From the NCBI GenBank assembly GCA_017308255.1, contig JAFKFN010000002.1, positions 62,001 to 126,000 on the forward strand: 64,000 bases of DNA, written 5' to 3'. A model generated the notes under the pieces. It did no database searches and was not told where the DNA came from. It saw nothing but the letters and a program-made list of their open reading frames with translations. The translations under genes and the position numbers were made by a program. Source of the stretch: Altererythrobacter sp. Lineage in GTDB: Bacteria > Pseudomonadota > Alphaproteobacteria > Sphingomonadales > Sphingomonadaceae. Positions 1 to 7,655 of the stretch are shown piece after piece. Numbering within the stretch: the first letter of the stretch is position 1; each line of letters opens with the position of its first letter.

Positions 1-2
1 AT

Positions 3-1550
3 ACGTACGACGATCGTGCGGCGACGCCGAACGTGATCGTTCCGCTGCGGGATTCGAACGGCGACTATGTCAGCCCCAACGTTCCCTACAATGCATCGAT
101 CGATCCGTTGGGAACCGGGATCGCGCTCGATTCACGCTTCCTGTGCGGCCGTTATTGCAATTATTCGACCTTCTCGAACCCCGGCAACGCCCAGTTCGCG
201 CCGTTCAGCACCGATGGCGATTTCATGTTCGAAGGCTGGGGGCTGTCCGGCCAGGTCGAATGGGACATCGCGCCAAACCTGCAACTGGTCTCGATCACCG
301 CCTACCGCACCTATTCCTCGCAATTCTCCAATGACTCCGACCTGTCGCCGCTGGCGCAGCACCTCGGGCTGAGCATCCTCGATTTCGAATTCTTCAGCCA
401 GGAACTGCGGCTCAACGGCGCCTTCGGCGCGAATGACGAGATCGAATATACGATCGGCGGCTATTACAGCGACCAGAAGTCGATCTACACCGCGCGCCAG
501 GAATTCCGCGACAGCGCCATCGGGGCATTCTACCAGCGCGATCCGGTGCCGGCGGATAGCAAGGCCGTGTTCGCGCACGTGGCATGGACCCCGCTGCCGG
601 ACCTGACGCTGAGCGCCGGCCTGCGCTACACCGACGAATCCAAGAGCTATACGTTCTTGCGTGTGACGCCGGAGGGCGGTGCGCATCCGATCCTGAACGC
701 GCTCAACGGCGTGACGGGCGAATACCAGACCGATCGGTTCGATTATCGGCTTAACGCCCAATATCGCTGGTCCGACAACATCATGACTTATGCTCAGGTG
801 TCGACCGGCTACAAGGGTGGCGGCATCAATCCGCGTCCGTTCTTCGCCCCCCAGGCCCAGCAGTTCGGGCCGGAAGAGCTCACGTCCTATGAAGCGGGCT
901 TCAAGACGGACTGGCTGGACCGTGCCGTGCGCGTGAACGTCGCGGCTTTCTACAGCAAATACAATGGCATCCAGCTTACACTGGGCAACTGCCCGGACCT
1001 CGGCGTGCCGGCCCGGCCCTGTGCCATGCCCGCCAATGCCGGCGACGCCGAAATGAAGGGCGTCGAGGTGGAAACCACGCTGGAGCCGGTCGAAGGTCTG
1101 CTGATCGACGGGTCGGCAAGCTACCTTCATTTCAAGTACACCGAACTCAACCCCGCGGCAGGCGGACCGACGAGCCCGACCGGGCCGCAGTTCGGCGATA
1201 CCCGGCCTTACACGCCGACCTGGAAGTGGAGCATCGGCGCGCAATACCGCTTCGAGCTGGGTGATGCCGGCTCGCTCACGCCGCGGATCGACGCGTCTTA
1301 TCAAAGCGATATGTACGTCGATGCCGCCAATGATCCCCTCGGCCGGATCGACGCCTATACGCTGGCCAACGCCCGCCTCACCTGGCGCAACGCTGACGAG
1401 GATCTGGAAGTGTCCGCGGAAGTGACCAACATCTTCGATAAATACTACTTCGTCACTCACAGCTCGGGGTCGTCGCTCGATTCCGATTTCATCACCGGGC
1501 AGCCCGGCCGTCCGCGCGAATGGGCGGTCAGCGTCAAGAAGAAGTTCTAA
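3..1550 (+). CDS. TonB-dependent receptor, C-terminal part (5' end outside window)
   Basis: The frame is open to the left edge, so the N-terminus (signal peptide, plug domain, TonB box) is missing; the GTG at 33 is only an internal codon. About 515 residues remain. They alternate short polar turns with aromatic-rich strands (e.g. YAQVSTGYKGGG, ELTSYEAGFKTDW) and end in VSVKKKF, with the terminal Phe usual for outer-membrane beta-barrels. This matches the barrel of TonB-dependent receptors that import siderophores, glycans or aromatic compounds across the outer membrane using TonB-ExbBD energy. The substrate cannot be told from the barrel. It is followed by small secreted proteins on the same strand, which suggests a catabolic or uptake locus. 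Confidence 0.93.
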   Translation, partial: TYDDRAATPNVIVPLRDSNGDYVSPNVPYNASIDPLGTGIALDSRFLCGRYCNYSTFSNPGNAQFAPFSTDGDFMFEGWGLSGQVEWDIAPNLQLVSITAYRTYSSQFSNDSDLSPLAQHLGLSILDFEFFSQELRLNGAFGANDEIEYTIGGYYSDQKSIYTARQEFRDSAIGAFYQRDPVPADSKAVFAHVAWTPLPDLTLSAGLRYTDESKSYTFLRVTPEGGAHPILNALNGVTGEYQTDRFDYRLNAQYRWSDNIMTYAQVSTGYKGGGINPRPFFAPQAQQFGPEELTSYEAGFKTDWLDRAVRVNVAAFYSKYNGIQLTLGNCPDLGVPARPCAMPANAGDAEMKGVEVETTLEPVEGLLIDGSASYLHFKYTELNPAAGGPTSPTGPQFGDTRPYTPTWKWSIGAQYRFELGDAGSLTPRIDASYQSDMYVDAANDPLGRIDAYTLANARLTWRNADEDLEVSAEVTNIFDKYYFVTHSSGSSLDSDFITGQPGRPREWAVSVKKKF

Positions 1551-1557
1551 GGTACTT

Positions 1558-1580
1558 GCCCGGGCGCCTGGCGCCCGGGC
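1558..1580. terminator. Perfect GC hairpin after the receptor gene
   Basis: An 11-bp perfect inverted repeat (GCCCGGGCGCC, one-base centre, then its complement) starts 8 bases after the receptor stop and ends 20 bases before the next start. There is no T-tract, so it may act as an mRNA-stabilising or attenuating hairpin rather than a true intrinsic terminator. Confidence 0.5.
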
Positions 1581-1599
1581 TCAGTCAAGGAGACCCGAA

Positions 1600-2097
1600 A
1601 TGCGAAAGCCGCATGTTTCGATCACCGCCGCGATGGCGCTTCTCTTGTCGGCCCTTGCGGGCGCCGCGCCGGCCGGCGCGGCCGATACCCACGCGTCCGG
1701 CCCGGCGCAGCAGAGCAGGGAAGAGGACAACAAGCGGTTCGTCATCGAATTCTACAACAAGGCGCTCAACGACAAGGATTTCGAAGCAGCCGCGAAATAC
1801 CTCGGTGACAAGTACGTCCAGCACAATCCCACCGCAGCCGATGGAGCGGAGGGGCTGAGAGGTTTCATCGACTTCCTGAAGGCCAGGTTTCCGAAGCAAC
1901 ACAACGAGATCAAGCACGCCTACGCGGACGGCGATTTCGTGATCCTCCACGTGCATTCGGTGCGCGAGCCCGGAACGCTCGGCCGCGCGATTGTCGATAT
2001 CTTCCGCCTCGAGAACGGCAAGGTCGTCGAGCATTGGGACGTGATTCAGGACATCACCGATCCGGCGGAAGCGAAGAATAACAACGGTATGTTCTGA
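1600..2097 (+). CDS. Secreted SnoaL-like (NTF2-fold) protein
   Basis: 165 residues. The start ATG follows a good ribosome site (AAGGAG, 6-7 bases upstream). Residues 1-28 form a signal peptide ending near AGAADT. The mature part has the SnoaL/NTF2-like layout: an N-terminal helix with FVIEFYNKALNDKDF, the YVQHNP segment, and a last strand DIFRLENGKVVEHWDVIQ that is characteristic of SnoaL-like polyketide-cyclase relatives. Such proteins are small periplasmic or cytosolic enzymes or ligand-binding proteins; no catalytic role can be assigned here. It is the second gene after the TonB-dependent receptor and may belong to the same uptake or catabolism locus. Confidence 0.85.
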   Translation: MRKPHVSITAAMALLLSALAGAAPAGAADTHASGPAQQSREEDNKRFVIEFYNKALNDKDFEAAAKYLGDKYVQHNPTAADGAEGLRGFIDFLKARFPKQHNEIKHAYADGDFVILHVHSVREPGTLGRAIVDIFRLENGKVVEHWDVIQDITDPAEAKNNNGMF

Positions 2098-2245
2098 ATG
2101 GTTCATAAGTCGTGAGAGCACGTTCAGCGCCAATTAAGCGCGTGAAATCAAGTTGTTGAGTTAAGAGTTAGCGATCCCAGGGGCCTCGGCCGCATCCCGG
2201 CCGAGCCTTCCTGAAGCGGTGATCGACCCTAATTCGTGGAGTGAG

Positions 2246-2638
2246 ATGATGGTCCGTAAGTTGATCTTAGTGGCATCGGCGTTCGCGCTTGCCGCGCCGG
2301 GCGTCGCCTACGCCCACCATTCGTTTGCGGCGTTCTTCAACCCCGACAAAATCATTAAGGTGAAGGGCAAGGTGACGTCCTTCAAGTTCGCCAATCCGCA
2401 CGGCACGATCGTCCTCGATGTGCCCGAAGGCGGCACGGTGCGCGAATGGCGGGTCGAGACGAACGCGCCTGTCGTCCTCATGCGCGGCGGCTGGTCGCGC
2501 AGCATCATCAAGCCGGGCGATGTCGTCACCATCGAAGGCTGGGCGGCGCGCGACGGAAAGCCTTACCTGCGCCTGCGCCAGGCCTTCGACGAACAGGGCA
2601 ATCGGATCGGATCGGCGCCTTTCGGTATCACGGGCTGA
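2246..2638 (+). CDS. DUF6152-type exported protein
   Basis: About 130 residues. An earlier in-frame GTG exists at 2219, but the GGAG at about 2238 supports starting at 2246 or 2249. A signal peptide (LILVASAFALAAPGVAYA) is followed at once by HHSFAAFFNP, the conserved opening of DUF6152. A small beta-rich domain follows (VKGKVTSFKFANPHGTIVLDV, cleavable into short strands) with GDVVTIEGW near the end. The function of the family is unknown. It often lies beside secreted proteins like the next gene, as it does here, so the two are probably co-transcribed partners in the periplasm. Confidence 0.8.
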   Translation: MMVRKLILVASAFALAAPGVAYAHHSFAAFFNPDKIIKVKGKVTSFKFANPHGTIVLDVPEGGTVREWRVETNAPVVLMRGGWSRSIIKPGDVVTIEGWAARDGKPYLRLRQAFDEQGNRIGSAPFGITG

Positions 2639-2706
2639 CGACACCGCGATCCCGGGGCGCTAGGCTGCGTCGGGACGCCGCGGCGCTCGAGTTGGGAGAG
2701 ATTAAG

Positions 2707-3513
2707 ATGACCCGCACAGGATTGTGCCTGCTTTTTTGTACGATGATGGTTGCCGGCCCGGCCGCCGCGCAGACGACCACGCCCGCCAAGGCGGAAGCGA
2801 CGAATTCGGCGCATCCGGATTTTTCCGGGTTCTGGTCGCTGGAACGGGACCAGCACCCGTTCGATGAAGGCCTGATCGCGAAGCTTCCGCCGGACACGAT
2901 GGTCCTCGACGACAGCGGCTTCGTGGAATTTCCACAAGGCGAATATGGTGGCCTCAAGCTCAAGCCCCAGGCCCTTGCCGAGGCGGAGAGATGGAAGCCC
3001 GAAGATGAAATGACCTTGCAGCGGGTCTGCGCGGCGCCTTCGGTGGTCTATTCGATCCAGGGCCCGTTCCCCTTCGAAATCTATCAGACGCCGCAGCTGA
3101 TCGTCTTCAAATACGAATATTTTGATCAGGTCAGGGTGATCTTCATGGACGGGCGCCCTCATCCGCCCGCCGACGCGCCGCACTCGAAGGTCGGCCACTC
3201 CATCGGCCACTGGGAGGGTGATGAGTTGGTCGTCGACACCACGCATCTTCTGCCCGCGACGATCACCAACAATGGCCTCAATCACAGCGCCGATCTCCAC
3301 ATGGTCGAACGGTACAAGCTGAGCGAGGACGGCAAGCGCCTGAAGGCGACGCAGTGGTTCGAGGACCCGCAAGTGCTCGACAACAACGGAGCGCGCTACA
3401 TCCAGTGGGAAAGCGAGCCGGGGAACTATGTCTTCCCATACGATTGCGATCCGACGTTCGCGCTGGAGTACCAGGCGATCGGCGAGGGTGAGGGGGACAG
3501 CGCCAAGCCATAG
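2707..3513 (+). CDS. Secreted protein of unknown function (family copy 1)
   Basis: 268 residues from ATG 2707, which has GGGAGAG just upstream; longer in-frame starts would remove the clear signal peptide (LLFCTMMVAGPAAAQ). The mature protein begins HPDFSGFWSLERDQ and carries the block GHWEGDELVVDTTHL near residue 170, shared with the products at 28806-29852 and 31979-33235. These are abundant, uncharacterised secreted proteins in sphingomonads, often found with TonB-dependent receptors and DUF6152 proteins. The gene ends exactly where the truncated efflux gene begins, so its last few codons (GEGEGDSAKP) may have been created by the rearrangement that joined them. Confidence 0.7.
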   Translation: MTRTGLCLLFCTMMVAGPAAAQTTTPAKAEATNSAHPDFSGFWSLERDQHPFDEGLIAKLPPDTMVLDDSGFVEFPQGEYGGLKLKPQALAEAERWKPEDEMTLQRVCAAPSVVYSIQGPFPFEIYQTPQLIVFKYEYFDQVRVIFMDGRPHPPADAPHSKVGHSIGHWEGDELVVDTTHLLPATITNNGLNHSADLHMVERYKLSEDGKRLKATQWFEDPQVLDNNGARYIQWESEPGNYVFPYDCDPTFALEYQAIGEGEGDSAKP

Positions 3514-3824
3514 GGCTCGCCGTGCTCAACGGACTCGTGCTCGTCGCCTATTTCCGGCAGCTCCGCGCCGAAGGGCTGAGCATGGCCGATGCCGTGCGGC
3601 TCGGCGCGCAGCGGCGGCTGCGCCCCGTGCTGATGACCGCCAGCATCACCGCCTTCGGCCTGGTGCCCCTCTTGTTCGCCAGCGGGCCAGGGTCGGAGAT
3701 CCAGCGTCCGCTCGCCATCGTCGTCATCGGCGGCCTCATCACGTCCACCCTGCTGACGCTGATCCTGCTGCCGATCCTGTTCGAGCGCTTCGGTGAAAGC
3801 GCCGGAGACCCCGAAAATGCCTGA
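3492..3824 (+). pseudogene. Truncated CzcA/CusA-type RND efflux pump, last ~105 codons
   Basis: From about 3513 the frame reads GLAVLNGLVLVAYFRQLR, then GAQRRLRPVLMTASITAFG and PLAIVVIGGLITSTLLTL. This is the C-terminal end (last transmembrane helices) of heavy-metal efflux RND permeases, normally about 1,030 residues. A stop in this frame at 3489 and the end of the preceding secreted-protein gene at 3511-3513 mark the break: everything upstream of the LNG motif is absent. No start codon with a ribosome site precedes it, so the fragment cannot pump. It overlaps the DUF3240 gene by 8 bases, which is the original operon layout. Confidence 0.88.
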
Positions 3825-4116
3825 CCTCCTGTTCACTCTCCATTGCGCTGTCCGCGACACCGAGGCGCTGATCGCGGCGATTCGCACCATATCCCCGGCG
3901 CCGATCCATATCCGGGCAGAAAACGTACGCGGCCGTGATTTCGGTGATGCCGGAACGGCCGAGCAGGTTTCCGGGGAGTTGAAGCGCACAACCCTGGAAC
4001 TGATCGCCGGTGATGATGCCGTGCCCGGCTTGCTCCGTGCCGTGACGGAAGCGCGGCGGGAACTGCCGGTGCGGTGGCGGACCAGCCCGATCATCGACCA
4101 GGGAAGGATCGCCTGA
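3817..4116 (+). CDS. DUF3240 family protein of a metal-efflux operon
   Basis: 99 residues from ATG 3817, which overlaps the end of the RND fragment; an in-frame ATG at 3793 would only add eight residues inside the pump gene. The EQVSGELKR block and the C-terminal VRWRTSPIIDQGRIA fit DUF3240, small cytosolic proteins encoded next to CzcA/CusA pumps and thought to bind or sense metal. The stop overlaps the next start (TGATG). With the pump gone, it is probably a leftover with no partner, if it is expressed at all. Confidence 0.75.
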   Translation: MPDLLFTLHCAVRDTEALIAAIRTISPAPIHIRAENVRGRDFGDAGTAEQVSGELKRTTLELIAGDDAVPGLLRAVTEARRELPVRWRTSPIIDQGRIA

Positions 4117-5354
4117 TGCGGAGGATCGCCTTTGCCTGTTGCCTTGTGCTGGGCACGACGCCCGCGCTCGCCCAGCGCGCCGACCTGCCGCCCGCGGATC
4201 AAGTCAACCGCGTGTTGAATAGTTATCCCGGCGTCGAAGCCGCCGTCGAACGGATCGCCGCCGCACGCGCGCAGGGCGAGATGTTGCGGCGAGGGACTCA
4301 TGAAGTGACGGTCGCCGGCAGTTATACGCGCCGCACCGTTGACGGGTTCGGTGCGCGCAACGAGTTCGATAGCACGGTCAGCCGTGCGTTCCGCTTGCCG
4401 GGCAAGGCGGCGCTGGACCGCAGGGCGGGTGCCCTGGGGATCGCGGTTGCGGAAAACCGGATGGAGGATGTCCGCCACCAGACCGCGCTCATTCTTTCCG
4501 GCCTCTGGCATGACTGGCTGACGGCCGGGACACATTATCGCAACGACAGCGCGGCGGTGGCCGATATGGAGCAGGCTCTGACTGCGCTCAGGCGACGCGC
4601 GGCGTTGCGCGATGCCGCAACCCTCGATGTCGATCAGGCTTTGGCGGCTTTGGCGCAGGCACAGGCGCAGAAAGCATCCTCGCTCGCGCTTCGTGAACAG
4701 GCGCGGGCAATCCTTGCCTCGACCTTCCCCGACCTGACGCTTGCCGTCGAACCACCAGAACTGGCCGACCCGGCGCTGCCGGATCAAAGCCTTGAGGTAA
4801 TGCGCGATCTGGTGATCGAACGCAGTCATGAGATTGGCGCGGCGGATCGCGAAGCGCAGCGCCTTGGTGTCGTGTCGCAGCGGGTCCGGGCCGATCGGAT
4901 CGCCGATCCGTCGTTCGGCGTCCGTGTCTTCAGCGAGCAAGGCGGAATGGAGAAGGGAGCAGGGCTGATTATGTCGATCCCGCTCGGCGGCGGCTATCGC
5001 CGTGCGGCGGCCGATCAGGCGTCGGCGGACGCCAATGCCGCACGCATGGAACTGGCGGCGATACAACGCACTATCGAAGCTATCGCCAATGCCGACCTCT
5101 CCAATGCCCGGACGCGGCTCGAGGCGTGGCGCAGTGCTCAGACCGCAGCGCGCAGCACCGACGATGCACTAGCTCGAACGCGGCGCGGCTATGACCTGGG
5201 TGCGATCGATCTCGCCGACCTGCTCTATGCCCGCCGGCAGGCGAATGACGCGAGGCGCTATGAAATCGAGGCGCGGTCCGCGGCTGATCGGGCGCTGCTG
5301 AAGCTCCAGATTGACTCGCACAATATCTGGGCGCCGGATGAGGCGATGAAATAG
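4116..5354 (+). CDS. TolC-family outer-membrane channel of a metal-efflux system
   Basis: 412 residues from ATG 4116, giving a clear signal peptide (AFACCLVLGTTPALAQ). The rest is long amphipathic helices rich in Ala, Arg and Gln, in two similar halves (around residues 25-200 and 215-400), as in TolC/CzcC trimeric outer-membrane channels. Segments such as GSYTRRTVDGFG and IPLGGGYRRAAADQASADA are typical of the family. Its order after DUF3240 suggests it once worked with the pump whose remnant lies upstream. No membrane-fusion protein (CzcB) gene is present in the window. The gene itself looks intact. Confidence 0.85.
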   Translation: MRRIAFACCLVLGTTPALAQRADLPPADQVNRVLNSYPGVEAAVERIAAARAQGEMLRRGTHEVTVAGSYTRRTVDGFGARNEFDSTVSRAFRLPGKAALDRRAGALGIAVAENRMEDVRHQTALILSGLWHDWLTAGTHYRNDSAAVADMEQALTALRRRAALRDAATLDVDQALAALAQAQAQKASSLALREQARAILASTFPDLTLAVEPPELADPALPDQSLEVMRDLVIERSHEIGAADREAQRLGVVSQRVRADRIADPSFGVRVFSEQGGMEKGAGLIMSIPLGGGYRRAAADQASADANAARMELAAIQRTIEAIANADLSNARTRLEAWRSAQTAARSTDDALARTRRGYDLGAIDLADLLYARRQANDARRYEIEARSAADRALLKLQIDSHNIWAPDEAMK

Positions 5355-5456
5355 ATCAGCTTCGAGCGTGCTGTCAGTCCAACGCGAACCAGTCTCCACT
5401 GCGGGTTCTGTCAGAGCAACGCGGCAGTCGGGATGTGTCGCTGCTAACTGCGCGGG

Positions 5457-5580
5457 ATGAGCCGCAAATCTAGAGTGTTACCATTCAGTCCGTTTCGAAG
5501 ATTCAATTCTTCACCCGAGGTGATCCGACTGGCGGTTCTGATGTACATCGGCTTTCCGCTGAGCTTGCGGAACGTGGAGG
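5457..5580 (+). pseudogene. IS6-family transposase, first ~41 codons only
   Basis: From ATG 5457 the frame reads MSRKSRVLPFSPFRRF, then SSPEVIRLAVLMYIGFPLSL and RNVE, the N-terminus of IS6-family transposases (usually about 230-260 residues). It is cut at 5580 by the left inverted repeat of the IS3-family element. The GGGTTCTGTC at about 5403 may be the IS6 outer end. The rest of this transposase is not found on the other side of the IS3 element, so more than a simple insertion happened here. Confidence 0.8.
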
Positions 5581-5602
5581 TGTCCGCCGTCAGCACCAAT
5601 GG
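5581..5602 (+). repeat. Left inverted repeat of the IS3 element
   Basis: It starts TGTCCGCCGTCAG and matches the complement of 7082-7103 at 17 of 22 positions, with the first 13 bases differing at one site only. Confidence 0.85.
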
Positions 5603-5665
5603 TACAGATTTGAGGTTGTGATGTAAGGAGGATTTGGGCTTCGTCGTAGTGACGAAGGAACGAAG

Positions 5666-6052
5666 ATGAAGCCCAAATCCTCCTTGAAGAAATCGGCGCC
5701 GAAGGCCCCTGCAGATCGCGTGGTGAAGGACATTCGGCGCCAGACCCGCCGGCACTTCTCGGCCGAGGACAAGATCCGTATCGTGCTCGAAGGCCTGCGC
5801 GGTGATGACAGCATCGCCGAGCTGTGCCGCAAGGAAGGCATCACGCAGAGCCTGTATTACACCTGGTCGAAGGAGTTCATGGAAGCGGGCAAGCGCCGCC
5901 TGGCCGGAGACACCGCTCGTGCTGCAACCACCGGCGAGGTGCAGGACCTGCGCCGCGAAGCCCGCGCCCTCAAGGAATACGTGGCCGACCTGACGCTCGA
6001 AAACCGGCTACTCAAAAAAAGTATGATCGCGGATGGGGGCGACGAAGAATGA
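5666..6052 (+). CDS. IS3-family transposase OrfA
   Basis: 128 residues, with an HTH_Tnp_1-type domain: RRHFSAEDKIRIVLEGLRG, DDSIAELCRKEGI and LYYTWSKEFMEAGKRR. A C-terminal coiled coil follows (DLRREARALKEYVADLTLEN), the leucine-zipper region used for dimerisation in IS3 elements. OrfA binds the IS ends. Its stop overlaps the orfB ATG (ATGA). The A7 run lies 11 codons before the stop, so part of the translation can switch into orfB. Confidence 0.9.
   Translation: MKPKSSLKKSAPKAPADRVVKDIRRQTRRHFSAEDKIRIVLEGLRGDDSIAELCRKEGITQSLYYTWSKEFMEAGKRRLAGDTARAATTGEVQDLRREARALKEYVADLTLENRLLKKSMIADGGDEE
6014..6021 (+). promoter_or_regulatory. Probable -1 frameshift site (AAAAAAAG)
   Basis: Seven A followed by G lie inside the orfA-orfB overlap. 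In the orfA frame the codons are CTC AAA AAA AGT; a -1 slip continues as AAA AAG TAT GAT in the orfB frame, which is open back through this point. This resembles the A-AAA-AAG motif used by IS911-type elements to make the active OrfAB transposase. Confidence 0.7.
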
Positions 6053-7029
6053 GGTATCCCGCATCAGAGAAGCTCGAGATCATCAGGATCGTCGAGCAGT
6101 CGCACCTACCGGCCAGGCGCACGCTGGATCAGCTCGGCATTCCCTGCCGAACGTTCTACCGCTGGTATGATCGCTACCTCGAAGGCGGGCCGGAAGCGTT
6201 GGAGGATCGGCCATCGGCGCCGAACCGCGTGTGGAACCGCATCGGTGACGACGTCCGGGACCAGATCGTCGAGATGGCGCTGGAAACGACCGAGCTATCC
6301 CCCCGTGAACTTGCCCTGCGGTTCACCGACGAGAAGCGCTACTTCGTATCGGAATCGACGGTTTATCGCCTGCTCAAGGCCCACGACCTGATCACCAGCC
6401 CGGCTTTCATCGTGGTCAAGGCGGCCGATGCCTTCCACACGAAGACGACGCGGCCGAACGAGATGTGGCAGACCGACTTCACCTACTTCAAAATCCTCGG
6501 TTGGGGCTGGGTCTATCTGTCGACCGTGCTCGACGACTTCTCCCGTTATGTCATCACCTGGAAGCTGTGCACCACTATGCGGGCCGGCGACGTCACCGAT
6601 ACGCTCGAGCTGGCCCTCGAGGCTTCTGGATGCGCGTCGGCCAGGGTGATCCACAAACCGAAGCTGCTCAGCGATAATGGCCTGAGCTACATCGCCGAGG
6701 AACTAGCCGAATGGATCGGCGCCAACGGCATGAGCCATGTCCGCGGCGCCCCGATGCATCCCCAGACCCAGGGCAAGATCGAGCGTTGGCACCAGACCCT
6801 CAAAAACCGCATCCTGCTGGAAAACTACTTCCTGCCTGGCGATCTTGAGACCCAGATCGAGGCCTTCATCGACCACTATAATCACTGCCGATATCACGAA
6901 AGTCTCGGCAATGTGACGCCCGCCGACGCCTACTTCGGTAGAGCCGAAGCCATCATCAAACAGCGTGAAAGGATCAAACGGAAGACCATCGAACACAGGC
7001 GCTTGCAGCACCACAAGATCGCCGCTTAA
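6049..7029 (+). CDS. IS3-family transposase OrfB (DDE integrase)
   Basis: 326 residues from ATG 6049. The N-terminal HTH-like region (residues 1-90) is followed by an rve-type catalytic core. The DDE triad is visible as WQTDFTYFK (first Asp), LLSDNGLSY (second Asp) and QGKIERWHQTLK (Glu, with the following Lys). The IS3-family ending HYNHCRYHESLGNVTPAD is intact. It catalyses strand transfer, mainly as the OrfAB fusion. No stop or frameshift disrupts it, so the element may still be active. Confidence 0.93.
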   Translation: MRYPASEKLEIIRIVEQSHLPARRTLDQLGIPCRTFYRWYDRYLEGGPEALEDRPSAPNRVWNRIGDDVRDQIVEMALETTELSPRELALRFTDEKRYFVSESTVYRLLKAHDLITSPAFIVVKAADAFHTKTTRPNEMWQTDFTYFKILGWGWVYLSTVLDDFSRYVITWKLCTTMRAGDVTDTLELALEASGCASARVIHKPKLLSDNGLSYIAEELAEWIGANGMSHVRGAPMHPQTQGKIERWHQTLKNRILLENYFLPGDLETQIEAFIDHYNHCRYHESLGNVTPADAYFGRAEAIIKQRERIKRKTIEHRRLQHHKIAA

Positions 7030-7081
7030 TATCAACCCCAGGACGAGGCCCGCTCTCCGCTAATCTACGCCGCGAAATGCG

Positions 7082-7103
7082 CCAAATGTTCTGACGACGG
7101 ACA
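7082..7103 (-). repeat. Right inverted repeat of the IS3 element
   Basis: It reads CCAAATGTTCTGACGACGGACA on the plus strand, written here as the complement of a TGTCCG-beginning end. It pairs with 5581-5602 and ends 74 bases after the orfB stop. Confidence 0.83.
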
Positions 7104-7304
7104 TGTAAGACCTCGAATTTACGGAAGGAGTTGGAGGCAGAAGAGGCCCGGCTTGTGTCGATCAAGGCGATCGAGGATGGCGCTTTGCACTGGCATGTCG
7201 TGGATAATTTGCTGACCGTCATCGCATCTGTTTTTGCGATGGGTCCAGCTTGGACGATCATGCGTTCCCTGTCGACGCGGCCACCGATGAAAGATGATGC
7301 TTAA
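7104..7304 (+). pseudogene. Orphan C-terminal reading frame after the IS
   Basis: Directly after the IS end, one frame stays open to the TAA at 7302-7304. It has no start codon and reads like a real protein end: a charged helix (LRKELEAEEARLVSIKAI), then a hydrophobic segment (DNLLTVIASVFAMGPAWTI) and a polar tail. I do not recognise it. It is not the missing part of the IS6 transposase on the other side, so the sequences flanking the IS3 element come from different genes. Confidence 0.45.
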
Positions 7305-7655
7305 CTCGGCTTCTGGCTTCCGGCGTCGCTCCGAATACGACGATGTCGGCCGGAACCGACACGCGACCGCTGCTCGATCGGCAGCAATCGGATCAGGGCC
7401 GCCTCGAGATGGGTGCTGATCTCGGGCACATAGCGCATCAGGGGCCTGCCAGTAATTTTGTGCGCGGGGCCATAAGATGGAACGGAAAGGACCCATCCTA
7501 TGGCGATCGACAAGGGAGTGCTGGACCAGCCGCCTCGGGCCTGACTGTAGATGACTTGCCTCCGGGTGGCATCAGAGAGGTGGGACAGGACGGGGCTGAC
7601 CCCCATTGCCAGACGTGATCAGATATTGCCGGTGCCCCTTGATCCTACAGGCCCG
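7305..7655. other. 351-bp stretch without a convincing gene
   Basis: Short open frames occur on both strands (for example minus strand 7301-7606, containing MRYVPEISTHLEAALIRLLP), but none has a good ribosome site or a family I can name. The minus-strand frame could be decayed coding sequence. The stretch lies between the IS and the end of the integrase gene. Confidence 0.4.

Larger units (their letters stand above)
5581..7103 (+). mobile_element. Complete IS3-family insertion sequence, 1,523 bp
   Basis: The ends are imperfect inverted repeats of 22 bp (5581-5602 and 7082-7103, 17 of 22 matching, starting TGTCCG...). Between them lie two overlapping frames, orfA and orfB, with a run of seven A at the junction, as in IS3 elements that make OrfAB by -1 frameshifting. 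The direct flanks (..GAGG on the left, TGTA.. on the right) show no 3-4 bp target duplication, so the flanks have been rearranged since insertion or the element entered by recombination. Confidence 0.9.

Noticed and set aside
132-1460. 442-codon open frame antisense to the TonB receptor
   Set aside because: No recognisable domain or ribosome site; mirror of the receptor's codon pattern.
5666-7029. Programmed frameshift as a sequencing error in a single transposase gene
   Set aside because: Two overlapping frames with an A7 run are the normal state of IS3-family elements.
7119-7606. Minus-strand open frames between the IS and the integrase
   Set aside because: No ribosome site or family; overlapping each other in different frames. 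Kept only as an unassigned stretch.
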